From assembly GCF_041435435.1 (NCBI RefSeq), contig NZ_CP108494.1, positions 124,001 through 188,000 of the forward strand: DNA of 64,000 nt. Direction: 5' to 3'. Positions 51,557-61,318 of this stretch are shown piece by piece; position 1 is the stretch's first letter, and each line of letters opens with the position of its first letter. This stretch comes from Streptomyces sp. NBC_01241. GTDB taxonomy: Bacteria; Actinomycetota; Actinomycetes; Streptomycetales; Streptomycetaceae. Below the pieces are notes generated by a model that ran no database searches, was not told where the DNA came from, and saw nothing but the letters and a program-made list of their open reading frames with translations. Both the position numbers and the translations under genes were made by a program.

Positions 51557-52363
51557 TCACGCCCCGTCCCGGCCGGCGGGAGCGGCGGGAGCGGCGAAAA
51601 TGCGATTGCGGATCTCTCGCTGGACCTGGAGTTCCGTCGTGTCGATATGGCGGGCCATTAGGGCGGCGGCCTGTTCCTGCTCACCGGCCCCGATCGCTTC
51701 CAGGATCGCCAGGTGCTGCTCCGCGGCCCCGGCGAGTGATCCCGGTGCGGAGTCGGCCAGGGCCACGATGGTGACCTGTCGCTGCAGCCGCTGGATCGCG
51801 TCGACCAGGCTGGAGAGGAACGCGTTCCCCGCTGCCGCGCCGATCGCCTGATGGAACTCCGCATCGGCCCGGCCGAACGACTCGTGGTCGTCGCGCTCGG
51901 CAGCCTCCGCCGAGCGCTGCGCCGCCTCGCGGATCGCCCTGAGCTGAACCGGTGTGGCCCGCGCGGCCGCGAGCCCGCTGGTCTCGGCCTCGGTGAAGCG
52001 CCGGAACTCGAACAGTTCACCGACGCGGCTCGGGTCGGTCGGCAGGAACCGGGAGAACGTGTCGGACCACAGGTCGTTCCTGGGATGCGCCACGAAGATG
52101 CCGCGCCCCTTCTCCACCGAGAGCCTCCCGAGGGCCGAGAGGATCTTGACGCCCTCTCGCACCACCGTCCTGCTCATGTCCACTTCGGCCGCCAGATCCT
52201 TCTCCGTCGGCAGCCGGTCGCCGGGCCCCATCCCCTGCCGGGCGACGTACTCCAGGATGCGCTCCGCCGCGACCTCGTAGCCGGGGCGGTAGGGGGCCGC
52301 CTCAGTCTCCGTCTCCGTCTCCGATGCCGCGGACGCGGACGCGGGCCGGGAAGATCCAGTCAT
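51557..52363 (-). CDS. FadR-subfamily GntR regulator, second paralogue
   Basis: The protein has 268 residues from ATG at 52363. The winged helix (YRPGYEVAAERILEYVARQG, EVDMSRTVVREGVKILSALG, KGRGIFVAHP) is followed by the FCD domain (ELFEFRRFTEAETSGLAAAR, RADAEFHQAIGAAAGNAFLS, AALMARHIDTTELQVQREIR). It is close to the regulator at 42072 in both DNA-reading and ligand domains. The candidate operator 52372-52382 is only 9 bp upstream of its start codon, consistent with autoregulation. Confidence 0.92.
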   Translation of the reverse strand: MTGSSRPASASAASETETETEAAPYRPGYEVAAERILEYVARQGMGPGDRLPTEKDLAAEVDMSRTVVREGVKILSALGRLSVEKGRGIFVAHPRNDLWSDTFSRFLPTDPSRVGELFEFRRFTEAETSGLAAARATPVQLRAIREAAQRSAEAAERDDHESFGRADAEFHQAIGAAAGNAFLSSLVDAIQRLQRQVTIVALADSAPGSLAGAAEQHLAILEAIGAGEQEQAAALMARHIDTTELQVQREIRNRIFAAPAAPAGRDGA

Positions 52364-52797
52364 GTTGCTCCATGTATCCGATGCATTCCGTCACGAAATA
52401 CCAAGTGCTGGGCCCCCAAGATACCTCCCTGGCCGCCCGTACAGGGGTGCTCGGACCGCCCTGCGGAGCACCCGCGCCATCGGGAATAGATCCGAACTAA
52501 GCCTTGACGGCCACTTCCGTGCCGTGCACGCTAGACCGCACTTGTGCTGCGGTAGTTACACAGGAGAAGCAAGCGCACTTCCCTGCACGGGCAGGCCTAT
52601 GGGCTCTCCGGCTCACGGCCGTCCGCCGATCCCGCTCCTCGGAACAGCGCGAACCATCTTCGTTGAAGAATACGAACTATCCAGGTGACTTCGTTCGTCG
52701 CTCGACGTTTGCCGGCCTTGCGCCCCTATGAGCTGTTCGCGGGCAGTTGATCAGCGATCCCGCGCGTCATCGAGAGTCACTTCACCTAGGAGGACAT
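52364..52797. other. Divergent regulatory region, 434 bp
   Basis: It lies between the FadR-type gene (minus) and the first Tat-exported paralogue (plus). The locus motif sits at 52372-52382 and an AT-richer stretch at 52655-52690 could hold the plus-strand promoter. A strong ribosome-binding site (aggagga, 52788-52794) ends it. Confidence 0.5.
52372..52382 (-). promoter_or_regulatory. Candidate FadR-type operator (ATCGGATACAT)
   Basis: Exact motif on the minus strand, 9 bp upstream of the FadR-type start codon, where binding would block its translation or transcription start. Confidence 0.45.
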
Positions 52798-55179
52798 GTG
52801 GACAGGCGTCGCTTTCTGGTTGCCAGCGGCTTGAGTTCGGCCACGGCCGTGGCCATGGCCGCCGGACCCGCGCATGCCGCGCGAACGGCCAGGACCAAGA
52901 CGTCCTCGTCGCTGCGGATCGGGGCGGGCTTCCTTTCGGTGGGCATCAGCGGCTCCGGGTACGTGGACAGCCTGGTGGACCTGCGTGACGGCACCGACCA
53001 CCTGGCCAAGGACACCCCTGTGCCGCTGGTCAGCGTGGTGGCCGACGGCAAGCACGTGGTTCCCGCGAAGGTGCGGGTCGTGTCGCGTGACCGGGCGCAC
53101 CACCGGCAGGTCCTGGAGTTCGTCGGCGAGAGCGTGACGATCCAGGTAGAGGCCGTCGGGTTTCCCACGCATTCCACACTTGAAGTCGTCGGCCTGACGG
53201 CCGCCTCGGGTGTGGATGTGCAGACGCTGCTGTGGGGTCCGCTGCCGACGATGCTCGACGACACCATCGGCGAGACGGTCGGTGTGGTCGCCAACTCCGA
53301 TTTCGTCATGGGGGTCCGGCCGCTGAACGACAAGACGGTGGGCGGGTGGCCGAACGAGCATCTGGCGTACGGGTTCGGTCCTGACCTCGTATGGAATCCG
53401 TACGGCCTGCAGACCGGTGTGAAGGACGAGTGGCTGGCGAGCAACGTCGCCGCGAAGACCACGTGGGGCAGCGTCCTGCGCGCCACCACCTACGACTACA
53501 GCAAGGCACGGGTCCGGCAGCGCACCAACGGTTACGAGATCCCGCTCGGCCCGCTGCCCGCGCCCGAGGGCCGGATCGTCGGGTCGAAGATCGCCCTGTT
53601 CGGCAGTGCGCCGGATCTCGCCCTGACCGTGCTCAGCCAGATCGCCAAGGAGCACGACCAGGCGTACCCCACCCTGGACGGCCAGTGGCAGAAGGCGGCC
53701 CAGCGCACCTCGCAGACCCACTTCTGGGTCCACGACCTCAACACGGGCACCGTCACAGCGGCCGCCAAGCTCGCCGCGCAGGCCGGGGTGCGGAACATCT
53801 ACGCGATCAGCGGCAACGGGCCGTGGGTGTCGCACGGGCACTACCAGTTCAACGGCTCCTTCGGTGGATCGGACGCGGCGGCCGCCCAGTTGGTGGCCGC
53901 AGCGGCGAAGGAGGGCATCGAGGTCGGAGTGCACACCCTGTCCACCTTCATCGATGCCAACGACCCGTACGTGAAGGCGCCGGCCGATCCACGGCTCGCG
54001 GTGGGCGGCTCCGCCCGGCTCACCCGCCCGCTGGCCGGGGCGGACACCACGCTGTACGTGGATGCCAACGGCCTGCTGGCCTCCGGCGTCGACGGTCAAC
54101 GGCTGTGCATCGGCGACGAGTTCATCACCTACGGTTCCGTCACCAAGGTCAGCAACACCGAGTGGCAGGTCAGCGGCCTGAGCCGGGCACAGTGGTCCTC
54201 GGTCGCCAAGGACTACCCGGCCGGTACCACCGTCGCCCGGCTCATCCAGAACGGCTACGGCGGCGCGCTGGCCGGTCTGCCGATCACCGACGAGATCGCG
54301 ACCCGGCTGGCCACCGCCTACAACACCAGCGGCGTCCACGCCACGTCCTACGACGGGCTTGAAGGCACCGGCTACAACGGCTGGGGCGGCTACGGCTTCG
54401 CACGGCTCGTCAACGGCGTCCACCGGCAGGTCACCACCAAGAACTTCATCACCGAGTGCAGCAACCTCGCGTCGAACACCTGGGACGCCCAGTCCAGGGC
54501 GAGCTGGGGTGAGATCGGCCCCACGAGCTACGCCCAGATCATCCGCAGCAACACCTTCTACCGGGCGAACTACCTGCCCGGGATGATGGGCCAGCAGGGG
54601 CTCTCGGGCGGCGACGCCCTGCAGAAGATCGAGGACACCCTGGCGCACGCGGCATCCCTCGACGCCGGCATCAACTTCGAGACCAGCGTGAGCAGCCTCC
54701 AGTCCGGGCAGAACACCGCCGTGCTGCTCGCCGCCGTCCGGATGTGGGAGTCCGCGCGCGCATCCGGCGCGTTCACTGCCGAGCAGAAGAAGCAGCTGGG
54801 CGTCGCGAGCAGGCACTGGCACCTGAGCGAGGTCACGCCGGACGCCGAGTGGACGCTGCAGGAGATGGACACGTCCGGTCAGCCGATCGGTGACCCGCAG
54901 TCGATCAAGGCCCCGACACCGGGCTTCGCCACGCCGGAGCCGGCGGACGCCCGGGTCGGAAAGCTGTACGCCTTCAAGGTGACCTCGACGACTCCGCGGA
55001 CCATCCGCTACGAGGTCACCGACGGCCGCCTCCCGCACGGCCTGACCCTCAACCAGGACACCGGTGGCATCACCGGAATTCCTGCCTTCCCCGGCACCAG
55101 CAAATTCACCATCACCGCCAAGAACGGCGGGAGCATCGCCGACGCGAAGACCACCTACAAGATGACGACCCGGCCGTGA
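52798..55179 (+). CDS. Tat-exported glycosidase-like protein with C-terminal Ig domain, paralogue 1
   Basis: The protein has 793 residues from GTG at 52798 with ribosome-binding site aggagga. Tat signal: DRRRFLVASGLSSATAVAMA. An N-terminal beta-sandwich-like part (40-270; VGLTAASGVDVQTLLWGPLP) is followed by a barrel-like region (about 300-640: AAQAGVRNIYAISGNGPWVS, VHATSYDGLEGTGYNGWGGY, ASWGEIGPTSYAQIIRSNTF) with conserved acidic residues. The C-terminus is a putative Ig/PIG domain (FATPEPADARVGKLYAFKVT). I cannot name the GH family; the position among secreted glycosidases and the fold outline suggest a glycan hydrolase. Its paralogue is at 61319. Confidence 0.65.
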   Translation: MDRRRFLVASGLSSATAVAMAAGPAHAARTARTKTSSSLRIGAGFLSVGISGSGYVDSLVDLRDGTDHLAKDTPVPLVSVVADGKHVVPAKVRVVSRDRAHHRQVLEFVGESVTIQVEAVGFPTHSTLEVVGLTAASGVDVQTLLWGPLPTMLDDTIGETVGVVANSDFVMGVRPLNDKTVGGWPNEHLAYGFGPDLVWNPYGLQTGVKDEWLASNVAAKTTWGSVLRATTYDYSKARVRQRTNGYEIPLGPLPAPEGRIVGSKIALFGSAPDLALTVLSQIAKEHDQAYPTLDGQWQKAAQRTSQTHFWVHDLNTGTVTAAAKLAAQAGVRNIYAISGNGPWVSHGHYQFNGSFGGSDAAAAQLVAAAAKEGIEVGVHTLSTFIDANDPYVKAPADPRLAVGGSARLTRPLAGADTTLYVDANGLLASGVDGQRLCIGDEFITYGSVTKVSNTEWQVSGLSRAQWSSVAKDYPAGTTVARLIQNGYGGALAGLPITDEIATRLATAYNTSGVHATSYDGLEGTGYNGWGGYGFARLVNGVHRQVTTKNFITECSNLASNTWDAQSRASWGEIGPTSYAQIIRSNTFYRANYLPGMMGQQGLSGGDALQKIEDTLAHAASLDAGINFETSVSSLQSGQNTAVLLAAVRMWESARASGAFTAEQKKQLGVASRHWHLSEVTPDAEWTLQEMDTSGQPIGDPQSIKAPTPGFATPEPADARVGKLYAFKVTSTTPRTIRYEVTDGRLPHGLTLNQDTGGITGIPAFPGTSKFTITAKNGGSIADAKTTYKMTTRP

Positions 55180-55298
55180 CCGCTGCCGTGCCGTGCCCCG
55201 GCCTCGGTCGGGGCACGGCACGGCCGGCACCTGCTCCCCGTCGCGTCACCCGCACGAACCTCCAGGAACGAATCCATCGAGAACGCTTGGAGTTTCAC

Positions 55299-57665
55299 AT
55301 GAGAGTGCGTCCAGGACAGCTGCTGTGCCTTCTCGCGTCAATGCTCTCCTTGCTCGCCCTCGCCGCTCCCGCGACACCGGCGAGCGCCGCCCCCGACCCG
55401 GTCAACGCAGAACCCGCAGTGGTGCCCGCCCTCCAGAAGTGGCAGGGCCGCACCGGATTCTTCGAGCTGGGCCGGCACAGCCGCATCGTGTTCGCCGGAG
55501 CGCACCGCGACCGTCTCCGCGATCAACTCGCCACCCTCCCCGACGAGATCGAGCAGGTCACGGGGCGCAAGCCGGCCCTGTCGCCGCGCCGCCCGCACAG
55601 CGGCGACATCGTGCTTTCGGTCGATCCCACCCTGCCCGAAGCGGTGGACAGCGCCCGGTTCAAGGAAGAGGGCTACACCTTCACGGTCACCGGCGAGAAC
55701 GTGCGGATCACCGCGCCGACCGCGAAGGGCGTCTACTACGGCACCCGTACGCTCCTGCAGATCCTGCTGCTCGACGACGGCCGTGACTCCGTCCCCGTGG
55801 GCACCGCCGTGGACTGGCCGAACTACAAGGTGCGGGGCTTCACGCTGGATGTCGGGCGGCGCTTCTTCACCGCGGACTTCATCCGCGACTACATCCGCCT
55901 CATGGGCTGGTTCAAGCTCAATGAGTTCCAGATCCACCTCAACGACAACGGGTTCAAGGGTGACCGGCCCTGGAGCGAGGCCCAGGCCGGCTTCCGGCTC
56001 GAGACCGACAACCCCGCGCTGTCCGGCCTGGCCTCGAAGGACGGGGCGTACGGCCGGCACGACTGGGACTCCTTCGAGGACACCGCCGCCGCCAACGGCG
56101 TCACGCTCGTCCCCGAGTTCGACGCCCCCGCCCATTCGCTCGCGTTCATCCGGTTCAAGCCGTCCCTGGGTCTCAACAACGGCGATTCCGACCACCTGGA
56201 CCTGTCCAAGCCGGAGACCACCGCGTTCATGAAGTCGGTGTTCGACGAGTTCACGCCGTGGTTCCGCGGCCCGGACGTGCACTTCGGCGCCGACGAGTAC
56301 CGGTCGGACAAGCCCCGCTACAAGAGCTACTTCAACGAGATCGCCGCCCACATCCGCGCGCTCGGCAAGCATCCGCGCGCCTGGGGCAGCCTGTCCCTGA
56401 TGACGTCCGACACCGAGGGCTTCGACCGCGACGTCACCCTCAACAGCTGGAACAACTCGTGGTACGGCCCGCAGGCCGCCAAGAAGGACGGCTATTCGTT
56501 CATCAACACCAACGACGCCCTGCTCTACATCGTCCCGTTCGCGAGCTACTACCACGGCCACGGCCTGGACGGTAAGTACCTCTACGACAACTGGGAACCC
56601 AACGTCTTCCCCGACGGCCAGAGCGTCGCACCGAAGGACCCCCAACTCCTCGGCGCCATGTCCTCGGTGTGGAACGACCTGACCAAGTCCAGCTACACCG
56701 AACTCGACGTGCACGAGCTGGTCGAGCCCACCTTCGGGGTCCTCGCGCAGAAGATGTGGAGCGGCGCCAACTCGGGTGTCCCGTACAGCGATTTCATGTC
56801 GACCGTGCGCAAGCTCGGCGTGGGTACGGGGCTGACCGAGGTCGCCACGACACTCGCCACCCCGGCCAACAGTGAGCTGAGTGCGGGCAAGCCGGCGTCC
56901 GCGTCCGCGGGCACGGCCGACGCGGCGTTCGACGGGGTGAGCACCACCAAGTGGCAGAGCGGCCCGGGAGATCACGCCTGGCTCCGCGTGGACCTCGGCC
57001 GCCCCCGGACCGTCACCAAGGCCGACCTGGACTGGGCGCCCGCACACGGCCGTGACTACGCGATCCAGGTGTCCGGCGACGGCACGACCTGGACCACGGT
57101 CGCCCACCGCACGGACCGCGCGTCCGCGGGATCCGACACGCTCACCTTCGAGCCGGTCACCGCCCGGTACGTGCGTCTCGTCGGCACCGAAGCGGCCCGC
57201 AAGCAGGACGGCTTCGCGCTGTGGAGCATGCGCGTCTTCGACGCAGCGGATCTGGCGCTGCACCGGCCCACCACCGCGTCGTCGTCCGAAGTGCCCAGCC
57301 TGGGACCGGAGAACGCCACTGACGGTGACCCGGTGAGCCGCTGGGCCAGTGCCTACCGTGACGGCGAATGGATCCAGGTGGACCTGGGCCAGGTACAGAC
57401 GGTCCGCCGCGTCCTGCTCGACTGGGAGACGGCGTCCGGAAAGGACTACGACATCCAGGTCTCCGACGACGGGACGAACTGGAAGACAGCCGCCGCCGTC
57501 CGGGACAAGCCCGCAGGCGCCCGCGTGGACGACCTCACCTTCGCTCCCGTGTCGGGCCGGTACATCCGCATGCAGGGCATCAAGCGCACGTCGTCCTTCG
57601 GCTATTCGCTCCGGCGCCTCGAGGTCCGGGCCGCGAGCCCGGCGACGAACCTGCTGCGCCGCTGA
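55299..57665 (+). CDS. Secreted GH20 beta-N-acetylhexosaminidase with two discoidin domains
   Basis: The protein has 788 residues. A Sec signal peptide (LLCLLASMLSLLALAAPATP) precedes a GH20b N-domain (50-180) and the GH20 barrel: NYKVRGFTLDVGRRFFTADF, MGWFKLNEFQIHLNDNG and the catalytic Asp-Glu pair in DVHFGADEYRSDK. W-rich loop LNSWNNSWYG follows. Two F5/8 type C domains (about 530-650 and 655-780) complete it (AWLRVDLGRPRTVTKADLDW; EWIQVDLGQVQTVRRVLLDW). It should release GlcNAc/GalNAc, or lacto-N-biose, from glycans outside the cell. It is 119 bp after paralogue 1. Confidence 0.88.
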   Translation: MRVRPGQLLCLLASMLSLLALAAPATPASAAPDPVNAEPAVVPALQKWQGRTGFFELGRHSRIVFAGAHRDRLRDQLATLPDEIEQVTGRKPALSPRRPHSGDIVLSVDPTLPEAVDSARFKEEGYTFTVTGENVRITAPTAKGVYYGTRTLLQILLLDDGRDSVPVGTAVDWPNYKVRGFTLDVGRRFFTADFIRDYIRLMGWFKLNEFQIHLNDNGFKGDRPWSEAQAGFRLETDNPALSGLASKDGAYGRHDWDSFEDTAAANGVTLVPEFDAPAHSLAFIRFKPSLGLNNGDSDHLDLSKPETTAFMKSVFDEFTPWFRGPDVHFGADEYRSDKPRYKSYFNEIAAHIRALGKHPRAWGSLSLMTSDTEGFDRDVTLNSWNNSWYGPQAAKKDGYSFINTNDALLYIVPFASYYHGHGLDGKYLYDNWEPNVFPDGQSVAPKDPQLLGAMSSVWNDLTKSSYTELDVHELVEPTFGVLAQKMWSGANSGVPYSDFMSTVRKLGVGTGLTEVATTLATPANSELSAGKPASASAGTADAAFDGVSTTKWQSGPGDHAWLRVDLGRPRTVTKADLDWAPAHGRDYAIQVSGDGTTWTTVAHRTDRASAGSDTLTFEPVTARYVRLVGTEAARKQDGFALWSMRVFDAADLALHRPTTASSSEVPSLGPENATDGDPVSRWASAYRDGEWIQVDLGQVQTVRRVLLDWETASGKDYDIQVSDDGTNWKTAAAVRDKPAGARVDDLTFAPVSGRYIRMQGIKRTSSFGYSLRRLEVRAASPATNLLRR

Positions 57666-57668
57666 GAC

Positions 57669-57704
57669 GTGGTGCCGGCCGGTGACGGCGCCGGTCGGCA
57701 CCAC
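57669..57704 (+). terminator. Hairpin after the GH20 gene
   Basis: A 14-bp inverted repeat with one mismatch (57669-57682 and 57691-57704) starts 3 bp after the GH20 stop. It overlaps the left direct repeat that flanks the next gene. Confidence 0.7.
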
Positions 57705-57713
57705 TGCACAACC
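57682..57713 (+). repeat. 32-bp direct repeat, left copy
   Basis: It matches 61229-61260 at 29 of 32 positions in the same orientation. The two copies flank the lower-GC GH29-like gene and nothing else. Confidence 0.8.
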
Positions 57714-57762
57714 CCTACGGAGCACGGAGTAGTCGCGCTAATGGAGAGAGGGCCACTCGACA

Positions 57763-60700
57763 GTGAGTAACAGCTATAGAAAGATCGCTTCCTTCTTGGG
57801 GGTGGTGATCGTCGCATCACTCCTGTTCGGTGTATCCGCAACGAAAAAGGCGTCCGCGCAGCAGGTGCCCGGGAACGCTCCGTTCATCAACTCCTGGCTG
57901 GTCTCGGGCCCATTCGATTCGCCGGTGGTCGACAAGCAATATGAATGTGAAGCCGATGGCTCGAAGACCCCGGTCGACGGGAAGGCGGAGATCACTCCGA
58001 AGGTCGGCGATTCATTGAGCTTCGGCAACGAAAGCAGAAAGTGGGAGTACTTCGACGACCGCATCTATAACCGGAACTACGACGACTACCAGGATCTTTA
58101 CGGGTATTACTCCGTCAAGAAGGGTGTCGATACGAGGAACAAGTACGTGTATGCACACACGTACGTCTACAGCCCTGTCGAGCAGCAGGCATATCTCAAT
58201 GTCGGCGCGAGCGGTTCGTACCGGCTGTATGCGAACGACAGCTGCCTGACGAACCCGAGCACCCCGGTGGAGGTGCAAAAGGATCTGACGAAGCAAGCCG
58301 TCCAGCTGCACGCAGGTTGGAACAAGCTGATGATTCAGATCAAGCACACCTACACGGAGGACGTGAATTCAAACGGTGTGCCGATAGCCAAGGATCAGAA
58401 CGTCGCCTTTCTCGGGTTCTACGGCCGGGTGGCGGACCAGAACGGCAACAAGATCGACGGCCTGGTCAATTCCGTGACAGGGTCGTCGGGGAGTCTGCAG
58501 ATCGTGTCGCAAGGACTCTCGACCGACGATGCGATCCACACTCCGCTTCCGAAGAACAGCATGCCCACCGGCTACAAGGAATGGCCGTACGTCTGGAACA
58601 AGTCGGCGTCCAACAACAAGTACGGCGTCAGCGCTTCGGCTTTCCAGTTCATGGCTGCCAGTGGCGCGCCGGGCTATACCTGGAAGATCATCGACGGGAA
58701 GTTGCCTGATGGCCTGGCGCTGAACCCTGATGGCTCCATCGCGGATGGACTGGTCGACGGGAAAGTCGATCTGAACAGCACCAAAGGCATCGTTGGCGTC
58801 AACACCGAACCAGGAGACTACCGCTTCACCGTCCAGGTGGCCGACAAGGAAGGGAGCACTGCCTCAAAAGACTTCACCATCACGGTGAAGGAACGTCCGA
58901 ACAAGTGGTTCGAGGAGGGCAGGGTCAGCGCACTGACCCATTCCACCCCGACGTACAACTACTTTGTGGATCCCACCTACTCCGTTGATCAATGGGCAGC
59001 GAGAGCGAAGCGCGAAGGACACTCGCTGGTTTCGGTCGAATCCCTGCAGCAGAACTACTTCTGGCCGTCAAAATTCGCCGATCCGAAGCACATCAGGGCG
59101 GAGTACCTCCCCAAGGACGAGAACGGCAATGTAGTAGACGGATTGAAGCCGTATGAACAGGCGGTAAAGCGCTACGGAATGAAATTCGGCCTGTACTACG
59201 CTACCGAGGGCGGCGGCTTGCAGCATTACTCCACTGATGTGTTCGTGCAGAATGTGGAGGATCTCATCAGGCGTTACTCTCCGGACTACCTGTACTTCGA
59301 CGGCCCACAGGCAATGCCCAATGCCAACTACGACGCGATGTACAGCGCAGTGCGCGACCACAGCGATGAGATCATCGTGGACTCAAATGCCCAGGGGGCA
59401 GAGTACGGTGATCCGGATGTGAGAACCAGCGAGGCGTCGGGCATCTACGCCAATACGGGGAAGAACCATCTTCTCAAGCGGACCCCCATGGAACCGTGGA
59501 AGATGATCCACACCAAGAACATGCTCTCGCCGTACTATGGCAAGCGCGACGACTTCAGGCAGGTCGCCAAAGAGATGGTGATGAATGCCGGTCGGGGCTA
59601 TGTCGACAACAACGATCAATCGGTTCTCGACAGCCGGGGACCGAACTGGGACTCTCCCCAGGACATCGCCACGAGATACCCGAAGGCCGTCCAGGAGTTC
59701 ATCGACGTACGAGAGAACCTCGCCGGCTGGTTCGCTCCGGTGCATGGTACGGAGAGACACGAGTCCACGACGGGCACGACGCCGTACTTCCTGGCGGACG
59801 CCGGCTACGAAGACGATGGACGAGGAAACTACGAGAAGTTCGCTTTCCCCAACAGCACGACCGGCCCGCAATGGGGATATGCGACTGTCAGGGACAACAA
59901 CATCTATCTGCACATCGTGAAGGGGCCGGACGGCAAGAAGGGCTTCGACGCGATCACCGACAAGCCCCTGACCATTCGTCCGGTCAAGGATCGGGTGAAG
60001 TCGGTGAGATGGCTGAACAGCGACGTCCCGGTCACGTCGTTCAGTCAGAAGGGCGACAGCCTGACCATCGACCTGGCCGATGTGAAGGAAGACCCGATCG
60101 ACACGATCGTCAAGATCGTGACGGACAATCCTGAGCGCAAGTACAAGCTGACCGACATCGACGTCACGGGTCAGCAGTTGGCGCCGAAGGTGCTGAAGGT
60201 CAAGGCCGAGGGTTACATGACGTATCCCGCGCTGAAAGCCAAGCTTTCGGGCGTTACCTACAGCAGCGCGAACCCTGAGACAGCGAAGGTTCGCCCCAGT
60301 GGAATCGTGCATCCGGTGTCGGACGGCACGACGAGCATCACGGTCCGAGGCGCTTATGAGGGCGTGACCAAGCAAGGCGTGTTGAAGGTGACGGTCAAGG
60401 ACGGCCTCGTCCATGCCGCCGACATGCTCAGTGCGTCGTTGTCGGTGGAAGGGAAAGAGGCCTACGGCGAGTTCGGCCTGAACGACGGGCTCACGTACGA
60501 CATACAAGGCAGGTCGACCTCGGGCGGGCCCATCGGCTTGGACGCGGCTCAGATCACATGGCATGGCGGAATCGTCGATCTGGCAGGCGGTGACAAATAC
60601 AAGCCGGTCGCCATCAAGGAAGTGGACACGTTCACGTTCAAGGGGAAAAAGATCACCACCCCGCAGGTCGAGGCACCCACGAGAGGGGTCGTCTGGGCAG

Positions 60701-61191
60701 ACGTGACACTGGACGGTAAGACCTACCGAACGAACAGGGTCTTCATGGACCTGCTGCCGTACCGGAACCTCGCGAAGGGTGCCGAAATCACCGCCGGCCA
60801 GGGGCGGGATACGTTGTCGCACCTCACCGACGGCAGGCTCATCAATGGCGACCACTTCGATCGGTCGAAGTGGTCGGTGCCAGGAAGCGAAAAGGCTTGG
60901 ATTCAATTCAAGCTGCCCGCGAAGTCGGATATCGCGAACATCGACATCAACTTCAACACGCTGGATCAGAATTACTTCAACACGCCCAGGACAATCAAGA
61001 TCCAAACCAGTGTCGACGGCGTGACCTGGAGTGATGCCACTACCGTCAACGGCCCGACGGGTACTGCCTATTTCGGGTTCCGCAACCAGTACCCCCTCAG
61101 CGCGCAGGCCCAGTACGTGAAGTTGGCGTTCGACGACGGCTCGAACGGGTCGACGACCGACCTGCTCGAGGTTGCCATCAACGGGAGATAG
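57763..61191 (+). CDS. Secreted GH29-like alpha-L-fucosidase, large multidomain, lower GC
   Basis: The protein has 1142 residues from GTG at 57763. A signal peptide (IASFLGVVIVASLLFGVSAT) precedes a PA14-like/jelly-roll N-domain (40-240; LNVGASGSYRLYANDSC) and a putative Ig (PIG) domain (290-380; YTWKIIDGKLPDGLALNPDG). The GH29-like barrel (390-750) shows VDPTYSVDQWAARAKREGHS, KFGLYYATEGGGLQHYS and the likely nucleophile in DYLYFDGPQAMPN. Ig/Big-like domains and a C-terminal F5/8 type C domain follow. A/T at third positions is clearly higher than in flanking genes and Lys/Asn are more frequent, so it was probably acquired from a lower-GC bacterium. Direct repeats flank it. Confidence 0.75.
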   Translation: MSNSYRKIASFLGVVIVASLLFGVSATKKASAQQVPGNAPFINSWLVSGPFDSPVVDKQYECEADGSKTPVDGKAEITPKVGDSLSFGNESRKWEYFDDRIYNRNYDDYQDLYGYYSVKKGVDTRNKYVYAHTYVYSPVEQQAYLNVGASGSYRLYANDSCLTNPSTPVEVQKDLTKQAVQLHAGWNKLMIQIKHTYTEDVNSNGVPIAKDQNVAFLGFYGRVADQNGNKIDGLVNSVTGSSGSLQIVSQGLSTDDAIHTPLPKNSMPTGYKEWPYVWNKSASNNKYGVSASAFQFMAASGAPGYTWKIIDGKLPDGLALNPDGSIADGLVDGKVDLNSTKGIVGVNTEPGDYRFTVQVADKEGSTASKDFTITVKERPNKWFEEGRVSALTHSTPTYNYFVDPTYSVDQWAARAKREGHSLVSVESLQQNYFWPSKFADPKHIRAEYLPKDENGNVVDGLKPYEQAVKRYGMKFGLYYATEGGGLQHYSTDVFVQNVEDLIRRYSPDYLYFDGPQAMPNANYDAMYSAVRDHSDEIIVDSNAQGAEYGDPDVRTSEASGIYANTGKNHLLKRTPMEPWKMIHTKNMLSPYYGKRDDFRQVAKEMVMNAGRGYVDNNDQSVLDSRGPNWDSPQDIATRYPKAVQEFIDVRENLAGWFAPVHGTERHESTTGTTPYFLADAGYEDDGRGNYEKFAFPNSTTGPQWGYATVRDNNIYLHIVKGPDGKKGFDAITDKPLTIRPVKDRVKSVRWLNSDVPVTSFSQKGDSLTIDLADVKEDPIDTIVKIVTDNPERKYKLTDIDVTGQQLAPKVLKVKAEGYMTYPALKAKLSGVTYSSANPETAKVRPSGIVHPVSDGTTSITVRGAYEGVTKQGVLKVTVKDGLVHAADMLSASLSVEGKEAYGEFGLNDGLTYDIQGRSTSGGPIGLDAAQITWHGGIVDLAGGDKYKPVAIKEVDTFTFKGKKITTPQVEAPTRGVVWADVTLDGKTYRTNRVFMDLLPYRNLAKGAEITAGQGRDTLSHLTDGRLINGDHFDRSKWSVPGSEKAWIQFKLPAKSDIANIDINFNTLDQNYFNTPRTIKIQTSVDGVTWSDATTVNGPTGTAYFGFRNQYPLSAQAQYVKLAFDDGSNGSTTDLLEVAINGR

Positions 61192-61228
61192 GTGACATGG
61201 CGACCGGTCGGCGTCGTGGCCTTCATCG

Positions 61229-61260
61229 GTGACGACGTCGGCCGGCACCACTGCACAACC
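61229..61260 (+). repeat. 32-bp direct repeat, right copy
   Basis: Partner of 57682-57713 (29 of 32 identical). It lies 37 bp past the stop of the GH29-like gene and 58 bp before the next start. Confidence 0.8.
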
Positions 61261-61318
61261 GATTGCACCCTCCACGTAGAACACGAGACATATCGACACA
61301 TGTCGATTTGGAGGAATT

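Noticed and set aside
61283..61306. Imperfect palindrome (atcgacacatgtcgat region) upstream of paralogue 2 as an operator
   Set aside because: The arms match only outside the central four bases and the motif does not recur elsewhere in the locus, so there is no support beyond chance.
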